Shown piece by piece: positions 8,809 through 17,353 of a DNA stretch of 64,000 nucleotides (positions within the stretch are counted from its first letter, which is position 1; every line of letters begins with the position of its first letter). The DNA lies in NCBI RefSeq assembly GCF_041468085.1, contig NZ_CP121017.1, positions 2,917,676-2,981,675 on the forward strand, given 5' to 3'. A program made the translations under genes and the position numbers. Below the pieces are notes generated by a model. That model did no database searches. It saw only the letters and a list, made by a program, of their open reading frames with translations, and had not been told where the DNA came from. The DNA comes from Tistrella mobilis. GTDB taxonomy: Bacteria; Pseudomonadota; Alphaproteobacteria; Tistrellales; Tistrellaceae.

Positions 8809-10257
8809 TCAGGCGCCGATGCGCACGGCGATCTCGGCCATGTCAGGGCCAAGCCGGCGCCAGACCCGCCCCAGGATCCGCGGATCGCACGGGTCATCCA
8901 GCCGCTCGTCGGGCCCCAGGCAGCGGGCCAGGATCTCCCCTGCCCCGCCGGCCATGGCAATCGCCACCCGCCCCGGCACCACCGGCCCGGTCAACCGCAG
9001 GGGCACCCGGCCGGCGAAGGCAATCCGTGCACCATCCCCGCCAGTATCGCCGCCCACCAGCGCCGGCGCGGTCGACACGACGGCAAAGGCGATAGCCGCG
9101 CCGAACCGGCCGGTCACCCGCCCGTCCTGATCGATGCCGACCGCAGCCGCCGGTGACGCCGGCGGGCAATCCGGCGCCAGGGGGACATATTCAGCGAAAT
9201 CCGCCCCGACGGCATTGATCGTGCCGGCAGCATTCAGGGAACGTCCGGTCGTCCCGTTCACCCCCAGCGCAAGGGCACAGGCCGGGCCGCCGCCCGATCC
9301 GGCAACGTTGTAGAACCGGGCCGTCACTCCGGCATGGCCGCCGATCATCGCGGCCTCCGCCCCTTCGGCCGCCGTCACGCTGCGCAGCCTCAGCATGGCC
9401 GTGCCGACGCCGGCATCCATCACCTCCAGATGGCCCTCGGCGGTCTGGATCAGGTCCCAGCTCCGTGCCGCCCCGCCCGTCGCCTGCAGGCGGAGCCCCA
9501 CGGCGGAACCGGCCAGATGCAGCCCCCGCGCCGGTGCCGTGGTGCCGATGCCGAGTGCCGCCCGATCGGCCGGCACGGTCAGCCGATCCACCCCCTGGGT
9601 CGCCAGCACCAGCGGTGCGGCAATGTCGGTCCGCAGCCGCAGCGTGCCGCCCTGCCAGGCCAGAGCTGCCTTGCGGCTGCCGGCCTCCCGCAGCGCCAGC
9701 GCCGCCTCGCCGCCGGCATTCACATGGGCCGAAACCGCGGCCGCGGTCGCATGGCGCACCACCAGCCCCTCGCCATCCACCGCGCTGCTGTCGCCCACCA
9801 CCAGCTTCTGCCCGATATCCAGCCGGCCGGTGACGACATCGCCGGCTTTCGAAACCCGGGTCGCAAGTGCTGCATCCAGCCCGGTCACCTCGGTGGTGGC
9901 ATGGGTATGGGCCAGCATGGTGGTCGCGGTCCAGGCGCCGGCCCGGCGGACGACGAAGGCCTGTTCGGCCTCGACCAGAACCACCCAGCCGTCGCGGGCG
10001 GTGACGAACCGCCAGCCGCCCGCGGTCCAGAGCGCCAGCTGCCCGTCGCGCCAGGCCCAGGCGCCCGAGGCCCCGGGTGGTATCAGATAGGCATCGCCCT
10101 CGGCCGGGCTGGCGGGGGGCAGGGTCTGGCTGCGGCTCTTGACCGCGATCTGCGCCAGAACATCCAGCAGGGCGAGCGCTTCGTTATGGGTGACGTGTTT
10201 CTGCGCCTGGGCGGCCGCAAGCAGCGGCAGTCCCAGGCGCGGCGTGGCATCGGCCAT
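8809..10257 (-). CDS. DUF2793 tail fibre/baseplate-type protein
   Basis: 482 aa from ATG 10257 (AAAGG ribosome site; a longer upstream frame is poor). The N-terminus TPRLGLPLLAAAQAQKHVTHNEAL is the hallmark of DUF2793, a domain of alphaproteobacterial phage and GTA-like tail proteins. About residues 1-110 form that domain. The middle is Ala/Gly-rich and low in motifs, as in fibre shafts. The end includes INAVGADFAEYV, a sequence often seen near the tip of phage fibres. Last gene of the virion block, 43 bp after the gp15-like gene. Likely a receptor-binding or fibre component; its target is unknown. Confidence 0.8.
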   Translation of the reverse strand: MADATPRLGLPLLAAAQAQKHVTHNEALALLDVLAQIAVKSRSQTLPPASPAEGDAYLIPPGASGAWAWRDGQLALWTAGGWRFVTARDGWVVLVEAEQAFVVRRAGAWTATTMLAHTHATTEVTGLDAALATRVSKAGDVVTGRLDIGQKLVVGDSSAVDGEGLVVRHATAAAVSAHVNAGGEAALALREAGSRKAALAWQGGTLRLRTDIAAPLVLATQGVDRLTVPADRAALGIGTTAPARGLHLAGSAVGLRLQATGGAARSWDLIQTAEGHLEVMDAGVGTAMLRLRSVTAAEGAEAAMIGGHAGVTARFYNVAGSGGGPACALALGVNGTTGRSLNAAGTINAVGADFAEYVPLAPDCPPASPAAAVGIDQDGRVTGRFGAAIAFAVVSTAPALVGGDTGGDGARIAFAGRVPLRLTGPVVPGRVAIAMAGGAGEILARCLGPDERLDDPCDPRILGRVWRRLGPDMAEIAVRIGA

Positions 10258-10300
10258 GGCCGGACCTTTCGGAATCTGACGGAAAAGACGGACCGCGCCC

Positions 10301-13300
10301 TCAGGGCACCACGGTCGCATAGCGCGCCGGGCCGGGCCCGGTCGCCGCACCGATCTGTGCGACCTTCAGGCCAAGAGTGGCGGGGGAGGTGAAGAAGTCG
10401 GCATATTGCTGTGCGGCGGAATAACTCCAGCTGCTCGCGCCCTCGACGATCACCGTGCGGCGGACGGCTGCCGTCTCGATCGGGCTCGCCAGGATGTCCA
10501 GCTGGTAGCGCTCGGCCGTCTCGCTCATCGGTTCGTCGGCGCCATCGGTCCAGCCGGCCAGGCGGTCGGCCCGCAGCCAGCGGATCAGCACCGAGCCGTC
10601 GGTCTGGCGCTTCGCCTGGAGATCGACCGGCCGGAACGGCTGCAGCCCGGCGCCGGTCAGGCTGTGGATGCGGGTCGGGCCGATGGTACCCGCAAGCGTA
10701 ATCGCCCGGAAATACAACAGCCTACCGATATCCGCCGGCCGCCAGCCCATCACCGCCAGCCGCTCCGGATCGAGCAGATGGACGGCTTCACCGATCACAT
10801 GGGCACCGACCGCCGCTTCGGTACCGCGCAACCCACGCCGCAGCCGCGACAGCCGCCAGAGGCCGGCCGACAGACGCTCGATCGCCCCGAAGCTCAGGAT
10901 CTCGGCCCCGACCAGGGCCAGGCTGCGGCCGCTTTCGGCATCGGCCTCGGTGATCCCGGCATCGACCCGCAGATCGTCGCCGAAATCGACCGTGACGCCG
11001 GCCAGATCATCGCGGAGCGTCAGCGGCCCAGCGGCCAGCAGGGTGGTTGTCGTACCGCTTGCCGCCGGTGCCAGCACCGCCACCTCCCGCCAGGGGCCGC
11101 CGGGGGTGTCTGCCACTTCCACCCGTGCCGCGCGCAGACCGCCGCCACCGCCGGTCACCATCACGACCAGCCCGGGATCGGGGGCGGGTTCCACAACCGG
11201 CGGCAGGTCGAGCACCGTCACCTCGGGCAGGCCCTCAGTCAGCGCCGGGGCCGCCGTCACGGGGGGAATGGCATCGGCGCCGGGGCGGGCGGTGCCGTGC
11301 AGCCCGTCATGATCGGCCACGGCCTCCACCTCGATCAGCCCGGGCGTGCCGAAAGCCATGCGTTCGATCCGAAGCCGGGCCGGCATCATCGGCAGGCGTG
11401 GATCGGCCGCAAGCGCAATCACGTCGCCCGGCTCCAGCAGCAGATCGCCGAAACCCAGACGGAAGCGCCAGCGATCGCGCCCCACCAGCGCCTCGTCGGC
11501 AAGGGTGCGGGCGATGCGTGCCGCCTCGTCCGCCGTCAGCACCAGCGGCAGTTCCACAGCCTGGCGATCCTCCGCGCCGGGAACGCTGCGCCGGGCGCGG
11601 GCAAGCCCCGGCCGGCCGTCGGCGGCACCGTCGATAAAGGCGACGCCGATCTCGCGCGGCATCTCGGCCTGCTGGATACGGGTGCGCTCCACCAGCGGCG
11701 GCGGCTCGTCGCCGGCACCATGCGCGCCCAGCCGGCCCGGCTCGATCACGGCGGCGACCGGCCCGCCGCGGGGTACGAAGGCCAGTCGGCCGTCGCGCTC
11801 CACCGCATCCACGAACCAGCTGGCAAGCAGGGGCTCCAGCGCCTCGCGCGCGCTGCCCTGGCGGGCGACGACATAGCCGCGCAGCGTCATGCCGCCGACA
11901 CCGGTCAGGTCCAGCTCGTCCGGATCCACACCGGCAGCCGCGGCCAGATCGGCGATCACCGCCCCCAGATCCGCGGTCTCCGCCGGCCGGGTGAGCGCCA
12001 GCCAGCGGTCGATCCAGGCGGCATTGTCTCCCGCCGGCACCCAGGGCACCGCCATCAGCCGCCCGCCCCCCGCGGCGAAACCGACCACATGGCCAGGCTC
12101 GATCTCGACCGGCGTCGTCACCACCCGCCCCGCCCGATCGATCAGCGCCACCCGATCGGTGAAGACCACGCCGACGATTCCGTCCGCCGCCCGGTGCAGG
12201 CCGACCGGCCGCTGATCCGGCCAGGGGGTGAGCGTCTGGTCCCGATCGGCGGTGGCGGTCAGCCCCGCAAGATGGCGCAGCCGCGCCCCCGACAGCAGCA
12301 GCAGGCCGTCATCGTCGCCGCGCATCAGCGTCCGTGCCGCCGGCAGGCCATCCAGGATCATCGTGGCATCCGCATCGCTGCCGCCGTCGTCCAGCGCCCA
12401 GAGCGCCAGCGTTCCGCCCGGTCGCCCGCCCAGGATCCAGATCCGCGTTCCCCAGGCGGTAACGCCGCGAACATCGCCCGCCACCATCCCGGGCAGCGCC
12501 ACCAGCCGATGGCGGCCGGTCTCGATCTCCACGAACACCGCCGCCGCCTCGCCGTCGCGCGCATAAAGCTGGACCGGGCGGTCGGCCGGCGCCCAGGCGC
12601 AGCCGCGCCGGGCCGAGGTCAGCGGGATCGCGTGGCTCCAGCGTTCCTCCGCCAGCCAGCGGCCGGCAGAGCTGCGCTGGCGGGCGACATGACGGACGCG
12701 GTTGACCATGTCGCTGGCGGTCACATGGCGGACGATCGCGCCATCCTCCGCGCCGCCATCCATCAAGGTACAGGCATCCGTCCAGGCATAGGCGTTGTCG
12801 CCGGCAATCCCGCCCGCCGGCCCCGTCAGCGCGTCGATCGGCGCGCCCGCGATCAGCGAGGGCAGCCGCCGCAGGCCGTCGCGGGCGACCGGGGTGACGC
12901 TGGCAAAAGCGGCGGGATCCACCCCCGCCACCACGGGGCTGCCACGCACGATTTCGGCCTCGATCAGCGGCACCCGGTTGCCATAGGGGCCAAGCGGCAG
13001 ATTCTGGAAGACGAGATAGGCGAGATCGCGGAAGGCGGGGGTCGCCGCGGGCCCTTCATGGGCCAGGATCAGCGGATCGGGTGCCTGATCCGCCGTGCCG
13101 CGATGGAGCCTGAAATACCGGCCGGGCGCCGCAGAAGCGGCAATGCCCGCCAGCCCCGCCGCGGGATCGGCCGACCAGATCAGCGTCTCGTCGGCCCAGA
13201 TCCGCCGGATGCCCAGGATCGGGCCCTGGGCGAACCCCACGGCGAAGCTCGCGAAGTACTCGTACTCCACCCGTCCGGCCGACAGCAGCCGGCCGGCGCC

Positions 13301-13591
13301 CAGACTGCCGAACAAGCCGCCGGACGTGGTGACGGGGATGATGCGGCGACGTTCGCTGATCGGCCGCGCCCAGATGATGTTGCCCGCCAGCCGCACGCTG
13401 CCATAGACCCGCGGAATGATCCGGCCATGGCCGGTGGTCTGGACCGCCAGATCCTGCAGCCGCGGCCCCTCGCGCGGCTCGAACCCGCCGCTCGCCGCCC
13501 GGCGCGCCAGGCTGCCCAAGGCATCCCCCAGCCCGCCCGAGGGCAGCAGCCCGCTGATCAGCGAGGTGAGAAAGAACCCGGCCATGATCAC
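10301..13591 (-). CDS. GTA gp15-like tail host-specificity protein
   Basis: Large baseplate/tail-tip protein of 1096 aa. An N-terminal hydrophobic stretch is followed by the typical GTA/phage opening (QDLAVQTTGHGRIIPRVYG, GNIIWARPI). A central region (ADLAAAAGVDPDELDLTG, ALEPLLASWFVDAVERDGR) and later segment match the Phage-tail_3 type family (PF13550). The canonical RcGTA protein is about 1300 aa and has a TIM-barrel glycosidase-like part, which I do not recognise here. Start is either GTG 13591 (GGAG at good spacing, overlapping the DUF2163 stop) or ATG 13585. The NlpC/P60 gene that normally precedes it is absent. Confidence 0.82.
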   Translation of the reverse strand: MIMAGFFLTSLISGLLPSGGLGDALGSLARRAASGGFEPREGPRLQDLAVQTTGHGRIIPRVYGSVRLAGNIIWARPISERRRIIPVTTSGGLFGSLGAGRLLSAGRVEYEYFASFAVGFAQGPILGIRRIWADETLIWSADPAAGLAGIAASAAPGRYFRLHRGTADQAPDPLILAHEGPAATPAFRDLAYLVFQNLPLGPYGNRVPLIEAEIVRGSPVVAGVDPAAFASVTPVARDGLRRLPSLIAGAPIDALTGPAGGIAGDNAYAWTDACTLMDGGAEDGAIVRHVTASDMVNRVRHVARQRSSAGRWLAEERWSHAIPLTSARRGCAWAPADRPVQLYARDGEAAAVFVEIETGRHRLVALPGMVAGDVRGVTAWGTRIWILGGRPGGTLALWALDDGGSDADATMILDGLPAARTLMRGDDDGLLLLSGARLRHLAGLTATADRDQTLTPWPDQRPVGLHRAADGIVGVVFTDRVALIDRAGRVVTTPVEIEPGHVVGFAAGGGRLMAVPWVPAGDNAAWIDRWLALTRPAETADLGAVIADLAAAAGVDPDELDLTGVGGMTLRGYVVARQGSAREALEPLLASWFVDAVERDGRLAFVPRGGPVAAVIEPGRLGAHGAGDEPPPLVERTRIQQAEMPREIGVAFIDGAADGRPGLARARRSVPGAEDRQAVELPLVLTADEAARIARTLADEALVGRDRWRFRLGFGDLLLEPGDVIALAADPRLPMMPARLRIERMAFGTPGLIEVEAVADHDGLHGTARPGADAIPPVTAAPALTEGLPEVTVLDLPPVVEPAPDPGLVVMVTGGGGGLRAARVEVADTPGGPWREVAVLAPAASGTTTTLLAAGPLTLRDDLAGVTVDFGDDLRVDAGITEADAESGRSLALVGAEILSFGAIERLSAGLWRLSRLRRGLRGTEAAVGAHVIGEAVHLLDPERLAVMGWRPADIGRLLYFRAITLAGTIGPTRIHSLTGAGLQPFRPVDLQAKRQTDGSVLIRWLRADRLAGWTDGADEPMSETAERYQLDILASPIETAAVRRTVIVEGASSWSYSAAQQYADFFTSPATLGLKVAQIGAATGPGPARYATVVP

Positions 13592-14421
13592 GTCGTCTCC
13601 AGCGCGCCCGGATCGGGGGTGAAGGGAAAGCCGCGGAAATTGACCGCGTTGTTGAAGCGTGCGGCACAGGTGGTGATCCGCTTGTCACAGCCGACCCGAA
13701 GCCGGTAGCCGCAACCGGCAAGGGGGGCCGTGGGCAGCGGCCGGGCAAGGACGATGCCACCGGGGGTACTGGTCGCGACATCGACCACCAGCCCGTCCAG
13801 CGCACCGTCCAGGATCGTCAGACGGCCGCCATCGAACCAGCCGGCCGGCTCGGTCCGGGCCGGATCGGCGATCGCAGTGGCGGTTGCCGCGGCAATCACC
13901 CCCTCGACCTCGAACCCTGTCCCCGCCAGCGCCACGCCACAGCGGAGGTCGGCGAAATCGGCTGCGCAATCGGGGCCGTAGGCGATGCCGATGCCCTGCT
14001 GCAGGCGCTGTGACACGCCGCGCAGTTCCGCCCGCCAGCGGCTGGCCGTCATGGAAATCTCGCCGATGCGGCCCGCCGCCAGCAGCAGCCGTCCGGCTTC
14101 GGGCTCCGTCCAGTCGGCAATGGCGAAGTCCACCCGCGCATCATCGAACCGCCCGCAGGCGATATCGGTGGCCGAGACCGCGCCGTCATCCAGCGGTCCG
14201 CCGACATCCAGCCCGTCGACGCCCAGCCCGATACGGGCGTCCACCGCCCCCGGCACCATGCCGGCACGGGCGCGATAGAGCGTGCCTTCCACCTGAAGGT
14301 CGTGATCGTGATCGGTCAGGCCGATCACCACACCGTCACGACGCTCCACCCGCCAGAGCCTGGCCAGGCTGCCCAGCGGCCGGGCCAGTGCAGCTGCAAG
14401 CGCCGCCGAAGTCGTGCGCAT
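13588..14421 (-). CDS. DUF2163 tail protein (GTA gp13-like)
   Basis: 277 aa, the usual family length. Family features are visible: LARLWRVERRDGVVIGLTDHD near the N-terminus, GISMTAS-like segment EISMTASRWRAELRG, and the Cys-containing YGPDCAADFADLRCGVAL. In RcGTA this is one of the iron-sulfur-type hub proteins of the baseplate, and the conserved cysteines (DCAADFADLRC, GCGYRLRVGCDKRITTC) fit that. Lies 14 bp after the DUF2460 gene and overlaps the start of the gp15-like gene by 4 bp. Confidence 0.88.
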   Translation of the reverse strand: MRTTSAALAAALARPLGSLARLWRVERRDGVVIGLTDHDHDLQVEGTLYRARAGMVPGAVDARIGLGVDGLDVGGPLDDGAVSATDIACGRFDDARVDFAIADWTEPEAGRLLLAAGRIGEISMTASRWRAELRGVSQRLQQGIGIAYGPDCAADFADLRCGVALAGTGFEVEGVIAAATATAIADPARTEPAGWFDGGRLTILDGALDGLVVDVATSTPGGIVLARPLPTAPLAGCGYRLRVGCDKRITTCAARFNNAVNFRGFPFTPDPGALETT

Positions 14422-14435
14422 GGCTCAAGCCCTCC

Positions 14436-15071
14436 TCAAAGCCGGATCTCGACCAGCGGCACGGCGCGCAGGGCCCCGATGCCATAGTCTTCAAGCGTCG
14501 CCGGCAGATGGTCGGTATCGAAGCGGACCGGCACGTCGAAGGCGAAGCCGGCGGTGAGCACCGCTCCCGCCGCCGGCGCCACCGCGAAGGTGACAAGGCC
14601 GGTGGTCGCATCGACGGAAAAAGCCGCCTCGGGCAGCTCCCCGCCGTCAGCCGCCACCCGCACGCTGCCCGCGACCGGCTTGACGATCCGCCGGTCCACA
14701 TGCCAGGGCGGCGCCTCATAGCGCTTGATCAGGGCGAAGCTGGTGGTGCTGCCGTCCCCCTGGCCCAGCGGCTGATCCAGCGGCCCCGGCGGACCGTTGC
14801 CGGCATGGCTGCTGCAATCGGTCCAGTCCTTGAAGCGGAAGCCGCAGGCCCGGCCGCGGCGGGCGCGGAAGAAGGCGATCAACCGGGCCAGCTGCTCAAG
14901 TCCGCGCACGCCCATGGCGATGTCATACCGGGCGCGCGCCTCGGCCCAGTCGGCATTGCGCCGTTCATGGCCCGAGGCCAGCACCACCACATCGGTGGAA
15001 AACACCGGCCCGCCGGCAGATCCCCAGGCGATGTCCTCGGGGAAGCGGGTGTCGTGAAAATCCTCGATCAT
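14436..15071 (-). CDS. DUF2460 tail protein (GTA gp12-like, distal tail protein)
   Basis: 211 aa, typical length. Begins MIEDFHDTRFPEDIAWGSAGG and contains RRNADWAEARARYDIA, FFRARRGRACGFRFKDWTD and RIVKPVAGSVRVA, all recognisable DUF2460 (TIGR02217) segments. In RcGTA the homologue forms the distal tail ring that joins the tail tube to the baseplate. Preceded by only 12 bp from the 50-aa gene. The tape-measure gene expected at this position is not there. Confidence 0.92.
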   Translation of the reverse strand: MIEDFHDTRFPEDIAWGSAGGPVFSTDVVVLASGHERRNADWAEARARYDIAMGVRGLEQLARLIAFFRARRGRACGFRFKDWTDCSSHAGNGPPGPLDQPLGQGDGSTTSFALIKRYEAPPWHVDRRIVKPVAGSVRVAADGGELPEAAFSVDATTGLVTFAVAPAAGAVLTAGFAFDVPVRFDTDHLPATLEDYGIGALRAVPLVEIRL

Positions 15072-15083
15072 CGCATCCGACCA

Positions 15084-15236
15084 TCAACCATCGCGGCGGC
15101 GCGCCCGTTCGGCCGCCTCTGCCGCGGCACGGGCCGCCCAGGCGCGACCCGGCTCCAGCCGGTCGCGCCGGCCGGCCCGGCCGGCAAGTTCATCTGCCGC
15201 GGCGGGTCGCGGCGCGGTATCGACCGTCTCGGTCAT
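15084..15236 (-). CDS. Small 50-aa protein in tail cluster (chaperone/gp10-like position)
   Basis: Begins at ATG 15236 after a strong GAGGAG ribosome site and ends 12 bp before DUF2460. It is charged and Ala/Arg-rich (MTETVDTAPRPAAADELAGR, then an alpha-helical AARAAAEAAERARRRDG). Its position between the tail-tube candidate and DUF2460 is where tail chaperones and the tape measure occur in GTAs. It is far too short to be a tape measure. Homology cannot be assigned from sequence alone. Confidence 0.6.
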   Translation of the reverse strand: MTETVDTAPRPAAADELAGRAGRRDRLEPGRAWAARAAAEAAERARRRDG

Positions 15237-15249
15237 GTCTCTTCTCTCC

Positions 15250-16041
15250 TCAAAATTCCGTACAGGTCGGGGGTGCGGCCGCCATGGCCTCAAGGGCGAG
15301 CGACGCGCCATCGAAACCGCCGGCGCCGATCAGGCCGGGCGGCAGCGCCAGCCGGCGCCCGGATCCGGCCCGGCCCAGTTCCAGGGTCGCGGCCACCGGC
15401 CCGGCCTGGGCCAGCCGGCTGGCGAGCGTTCCAGACGTCACCCCCGGTACCAGCCGGAGCGTCAGCTCCACGCGCCCGCCAAGCCAGGCAACCGGCGCCG
15501 GCTGATCCGGCGCGGTCATGGCATGAAGCCGGGCCTCCATGGTGAGCCGGCAGCGCCGGAGCGGCATCACCGCCGCCCCGTCGAGCGACAGCCGGAGATC
15601 GCCTCCCGTCAGGCGCGGCGACCCGTCCGCCGGCCCGAAATCCGCCGCCGTCTCCGGCACCGCCACGAGGCCGCGGAACAGCGCCACGAACCGCGGCGGG
15701 CCGGTCTCATCGAAGTCGAGCACCAGCCGCGCCAGACGGGCACCGGTGATCCGGCTCGCGAGCCCGCCCGCCGACGGGCCGAGCCGCACGGTCAGGGCCG
15801 GCTCCGCGCCCATCGACGGCAGAAGCAGGTCGACCAGGGCCAGGCTTGCGGGCATTTCCAGCGCCAGCGTCGGCGCGGCCGACCCGGCCGGCAGGACCTT
15901 CTGGCCCCGCCGGGCCGGATCGGCGCCGGTGCGGATCGGATGCCTGATCTGAATGTCCAGCGCCGTCACCACCGGCACCAGGCGGGTGCCGCTCATCGTC
16001 TCCAGCTGTACCGCCAGGGGCGCCGGGCTTCGGATCTGCAT
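15250..16041 (-). CDS. Probable major tail (tube) protein or tail-associated protein, unknown family
   Basis: 263 aa from ATG 16041 with GAGGAG ribosome site. Beta-rich composition, motifs such as LAVQLETMSGTRLVPVVTAL and GGDLRLSLDGAAVMPLRRC. The gene lies after the tail-terminator-like gene and before the small chaperone-position gene, the standard slot for the tail tube protein. I do not recognise a family signature, so the role rests on gene order. Confidence 0.55.
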   Translation of the reverse strand: MQIRSPAPLAVQLETMSGTRLVPVVTALDIQIRHPIRTGADPARRGQKVLPAGSAAPTLALEMPASLALVDLLLPSMGAEPALTVRLGPSAGGLASRITGARLARLVLDFDETGPPRFVALFRGLVAVPETAADFGPADGSPRLTGGDLRLSLDGAAVMPLRRCRLTMEARLHAMTAPDQPAPVAWLGGRVELTLRLVPGVTSGTLASRLAQAGPVAATLELGRAGSGRRLALPPGLIGAGGFDGASLALEAMAAAPPTCTEF

Positions 16042-16056
16042 GCGATGCTCTCCTCC

Positions 16057-16485
16057 TCACGCGCCGTCGATCCGCCAGAGCACCGCCAGGGCCAGCCTTG
16101 CGCCCTCGGGATCCAGCATCAGAGCGGCGCGGCTGACCGCGGTGAGTTCAGCCATCACCCCGCCGCCCGCCTCCAGCGCCGTGCCGGGCGGGAAGGCCGC
16201 GAGCACGACATCCGCGGCGGCATCGAGCGCCGCCATGCCGCTGCCGGGTGGTGCCACCACCTCGACGGCCTGGCGGCCGGTCAGCATGGCATGGCCGCCG
16301 GTGCCGGCGGTCACCGCCTCCATCGGACCGGGGGACGGCACCAGCCAGGCACCCGCGGCAGGCGGGGGGCCGCCGCGGGTGTTGGGCCAGCGCACCGGCA
16401 GGCCGGCCGTCGCCGCCGCCGCCCCCAGCCGGGCATCGAAAGCGGCGCGCAGCCGCGCCTGCACGTCCTGAGCGAGCGAGGTCAT
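16057..16485 (-). CDS. Tail-terminator/completion-like protein
   Basis: 142 aa starting at ATG 16485, overlapping the preceding stop by 4 bp (ATGA). The N-terminal helix MTSLAQDVQARLRAAFDARL and the following segments (VRWPNTRGGPPPAAGAWLVP) are what DUF4128-type tail terminators look like: a short protein beginning with a helix that binds the tube end and a phrase reading 'pv..pn....p....yi.p'. Identification is by size, this pattern and gene order. Confidence 0.6.
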   Translation of the reverse strand: MTSLAQDVQARLRAAFDARLGAAAATAGLPVRWPNTRGGPPPAAGAWLVPSPGPMEAVTAGTGGHAMLTGRQAVEVVAPPGSGMAALDAAADVVLAAFPPGTALEAGGGVMAELTAVSRAALMLDPEGARLALAVLWRIDGA

Positions 16486-16874
16486 GACCCGCCCTCCCCG
16501 GCGGCGGGCGCCCTGAGCTGCAGCCGCCAGAGATCGAGCACCGCCACCGGGCGGATCGCCTCTTCGATCCGCCACTCGGCCGTGCCGACCACGATCAGGT
16601 CGCCGGGGACGGGGGCGATGCCCAGCCCTTCGACCAGGGCCGGCCGTCGGGCCGTGGAAGCGGCCGAGAGGTCGGGCATCTGGCCGGCGGCGACGGGATC
16701 GCGCCCCCAGATCAGCCGCCCCGACGCCATCCGGCTCCGGGTCTCGGTGGCAAGCCCGTTCGCCGGATCGAAGGCAGCGGTCACCCGGTCCAGCGCACAG
16801 CCGAGCGCAAGCCCGCCCGCCCCTGCCAGCAGATCGCCCAGCATCCGGCCGAGCACGGCATCGATCCGGGTCAT
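16482..16874 (-). CDS. Small head-tail joining protein candidate
   Basis: 130 aa. Overlaps its upstream and downstream genes by 4 bp each. Contains a beta-rich middle (LIVVGTAEWRIEEAIRPVAVLD) similar in style to head-closure proteins that hold a 'Dilvi.g..y.v' segment. No confident family assignment. Position between the adaptor-like protein and the terminator-like protein suggests a head-closure or stopper role. Confidence 0.55.
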   Translation of the reverse strand: MTRIDAVLGRMLGDLLAGAGGLALGCALDRVTAAFDPANGLATETRSRMASGRLIWGRDPVAAGQMPDLSAASTARRPALVEGLGIAPVPGDLIVVGTAEWRIEEAIRPVAVLDLWRLQLRAPAAGEGGS

Positions 16875-17332
16875 GTCCGCACGAGCCGGCGACGATGACG
16901 CACCGGTGCCAGCGGTGCCAGCAGACGGGCGGCAAGGGCCAGCGCACCGCCGGCCCCCGCCGCCGCGCCCGGGGTCTCGCCGTAATCGATGGCGACATCA
17001 CCCAGCGTCAGCCGCCGGGCGGCACTGCCCGCCGCCTGTTCGGCAAGCGGCCGGTCCAGCGCCGCCAGCGCCAGTTCGATACAGGCCTGCACGACCGGGG
17101 CCGGCGCGGCGGCGCCGTCCAGCCCGATGCCGGTCGCGACCCGCGGCCAGGCCAGAGGCTGGGCGGGATCGGCCGGCCGGCCGACGAAATCGTGGAAGGC
17201 ATCGATATGGGCCGTGGCCTCGACCAGCGCCGCCTGGCGCCGGTCGGCCGGGGCTTCGGCCCAAAGGGTCCGGCCGCGGGCGGCGTGATGGGCATCGGCC
17301 CGGGCGAGATCGGCATAGGTGGCGGCGGTCAT
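16871..17332 (-). CDS. Head-tail adaptor / DnaT-like phage connector protein
   Basis: 153 aa from ATG 17332, 21 bp after the capsid gene with a GAGAGGGGGGA ribosome site. Starts TAATYADLARADAHHAARGR and continues with a mostly helical sequence (RRQAALVEATAHIDAFHDFVGRP) typical of the 'putative DnaT-like' phage connector proteins that sit after the capsid gene. The helical N-terminal half and gene order support a gp6-type adaptor that docks on the portal. Confidence 0.6.
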   Translation of the reverse strand: MTAATYADLARADAHHAARGRTLWAEAPADRRQAALVEATAHIDAFHDFVGRPADPAQPLAWPRVATGIGLDGAAAPAPVVQACIELALAALDRPLAEQAAGSAARRLTLGDVAIDYGETPGAAAGAGGALALAARLLAPLAPVRHRRRLVRT

Positions 17333-17353
17333 CGGACGGTCCCCCCTCTCGCC

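Noticed and set aside
10406-13708. 1100-codon + strand frame opposite the gp15-like tail gene
   Set aside because: His/Arg/Gln-rich low-complexity translation and no ribosome site; shadow of the real - strand gene.
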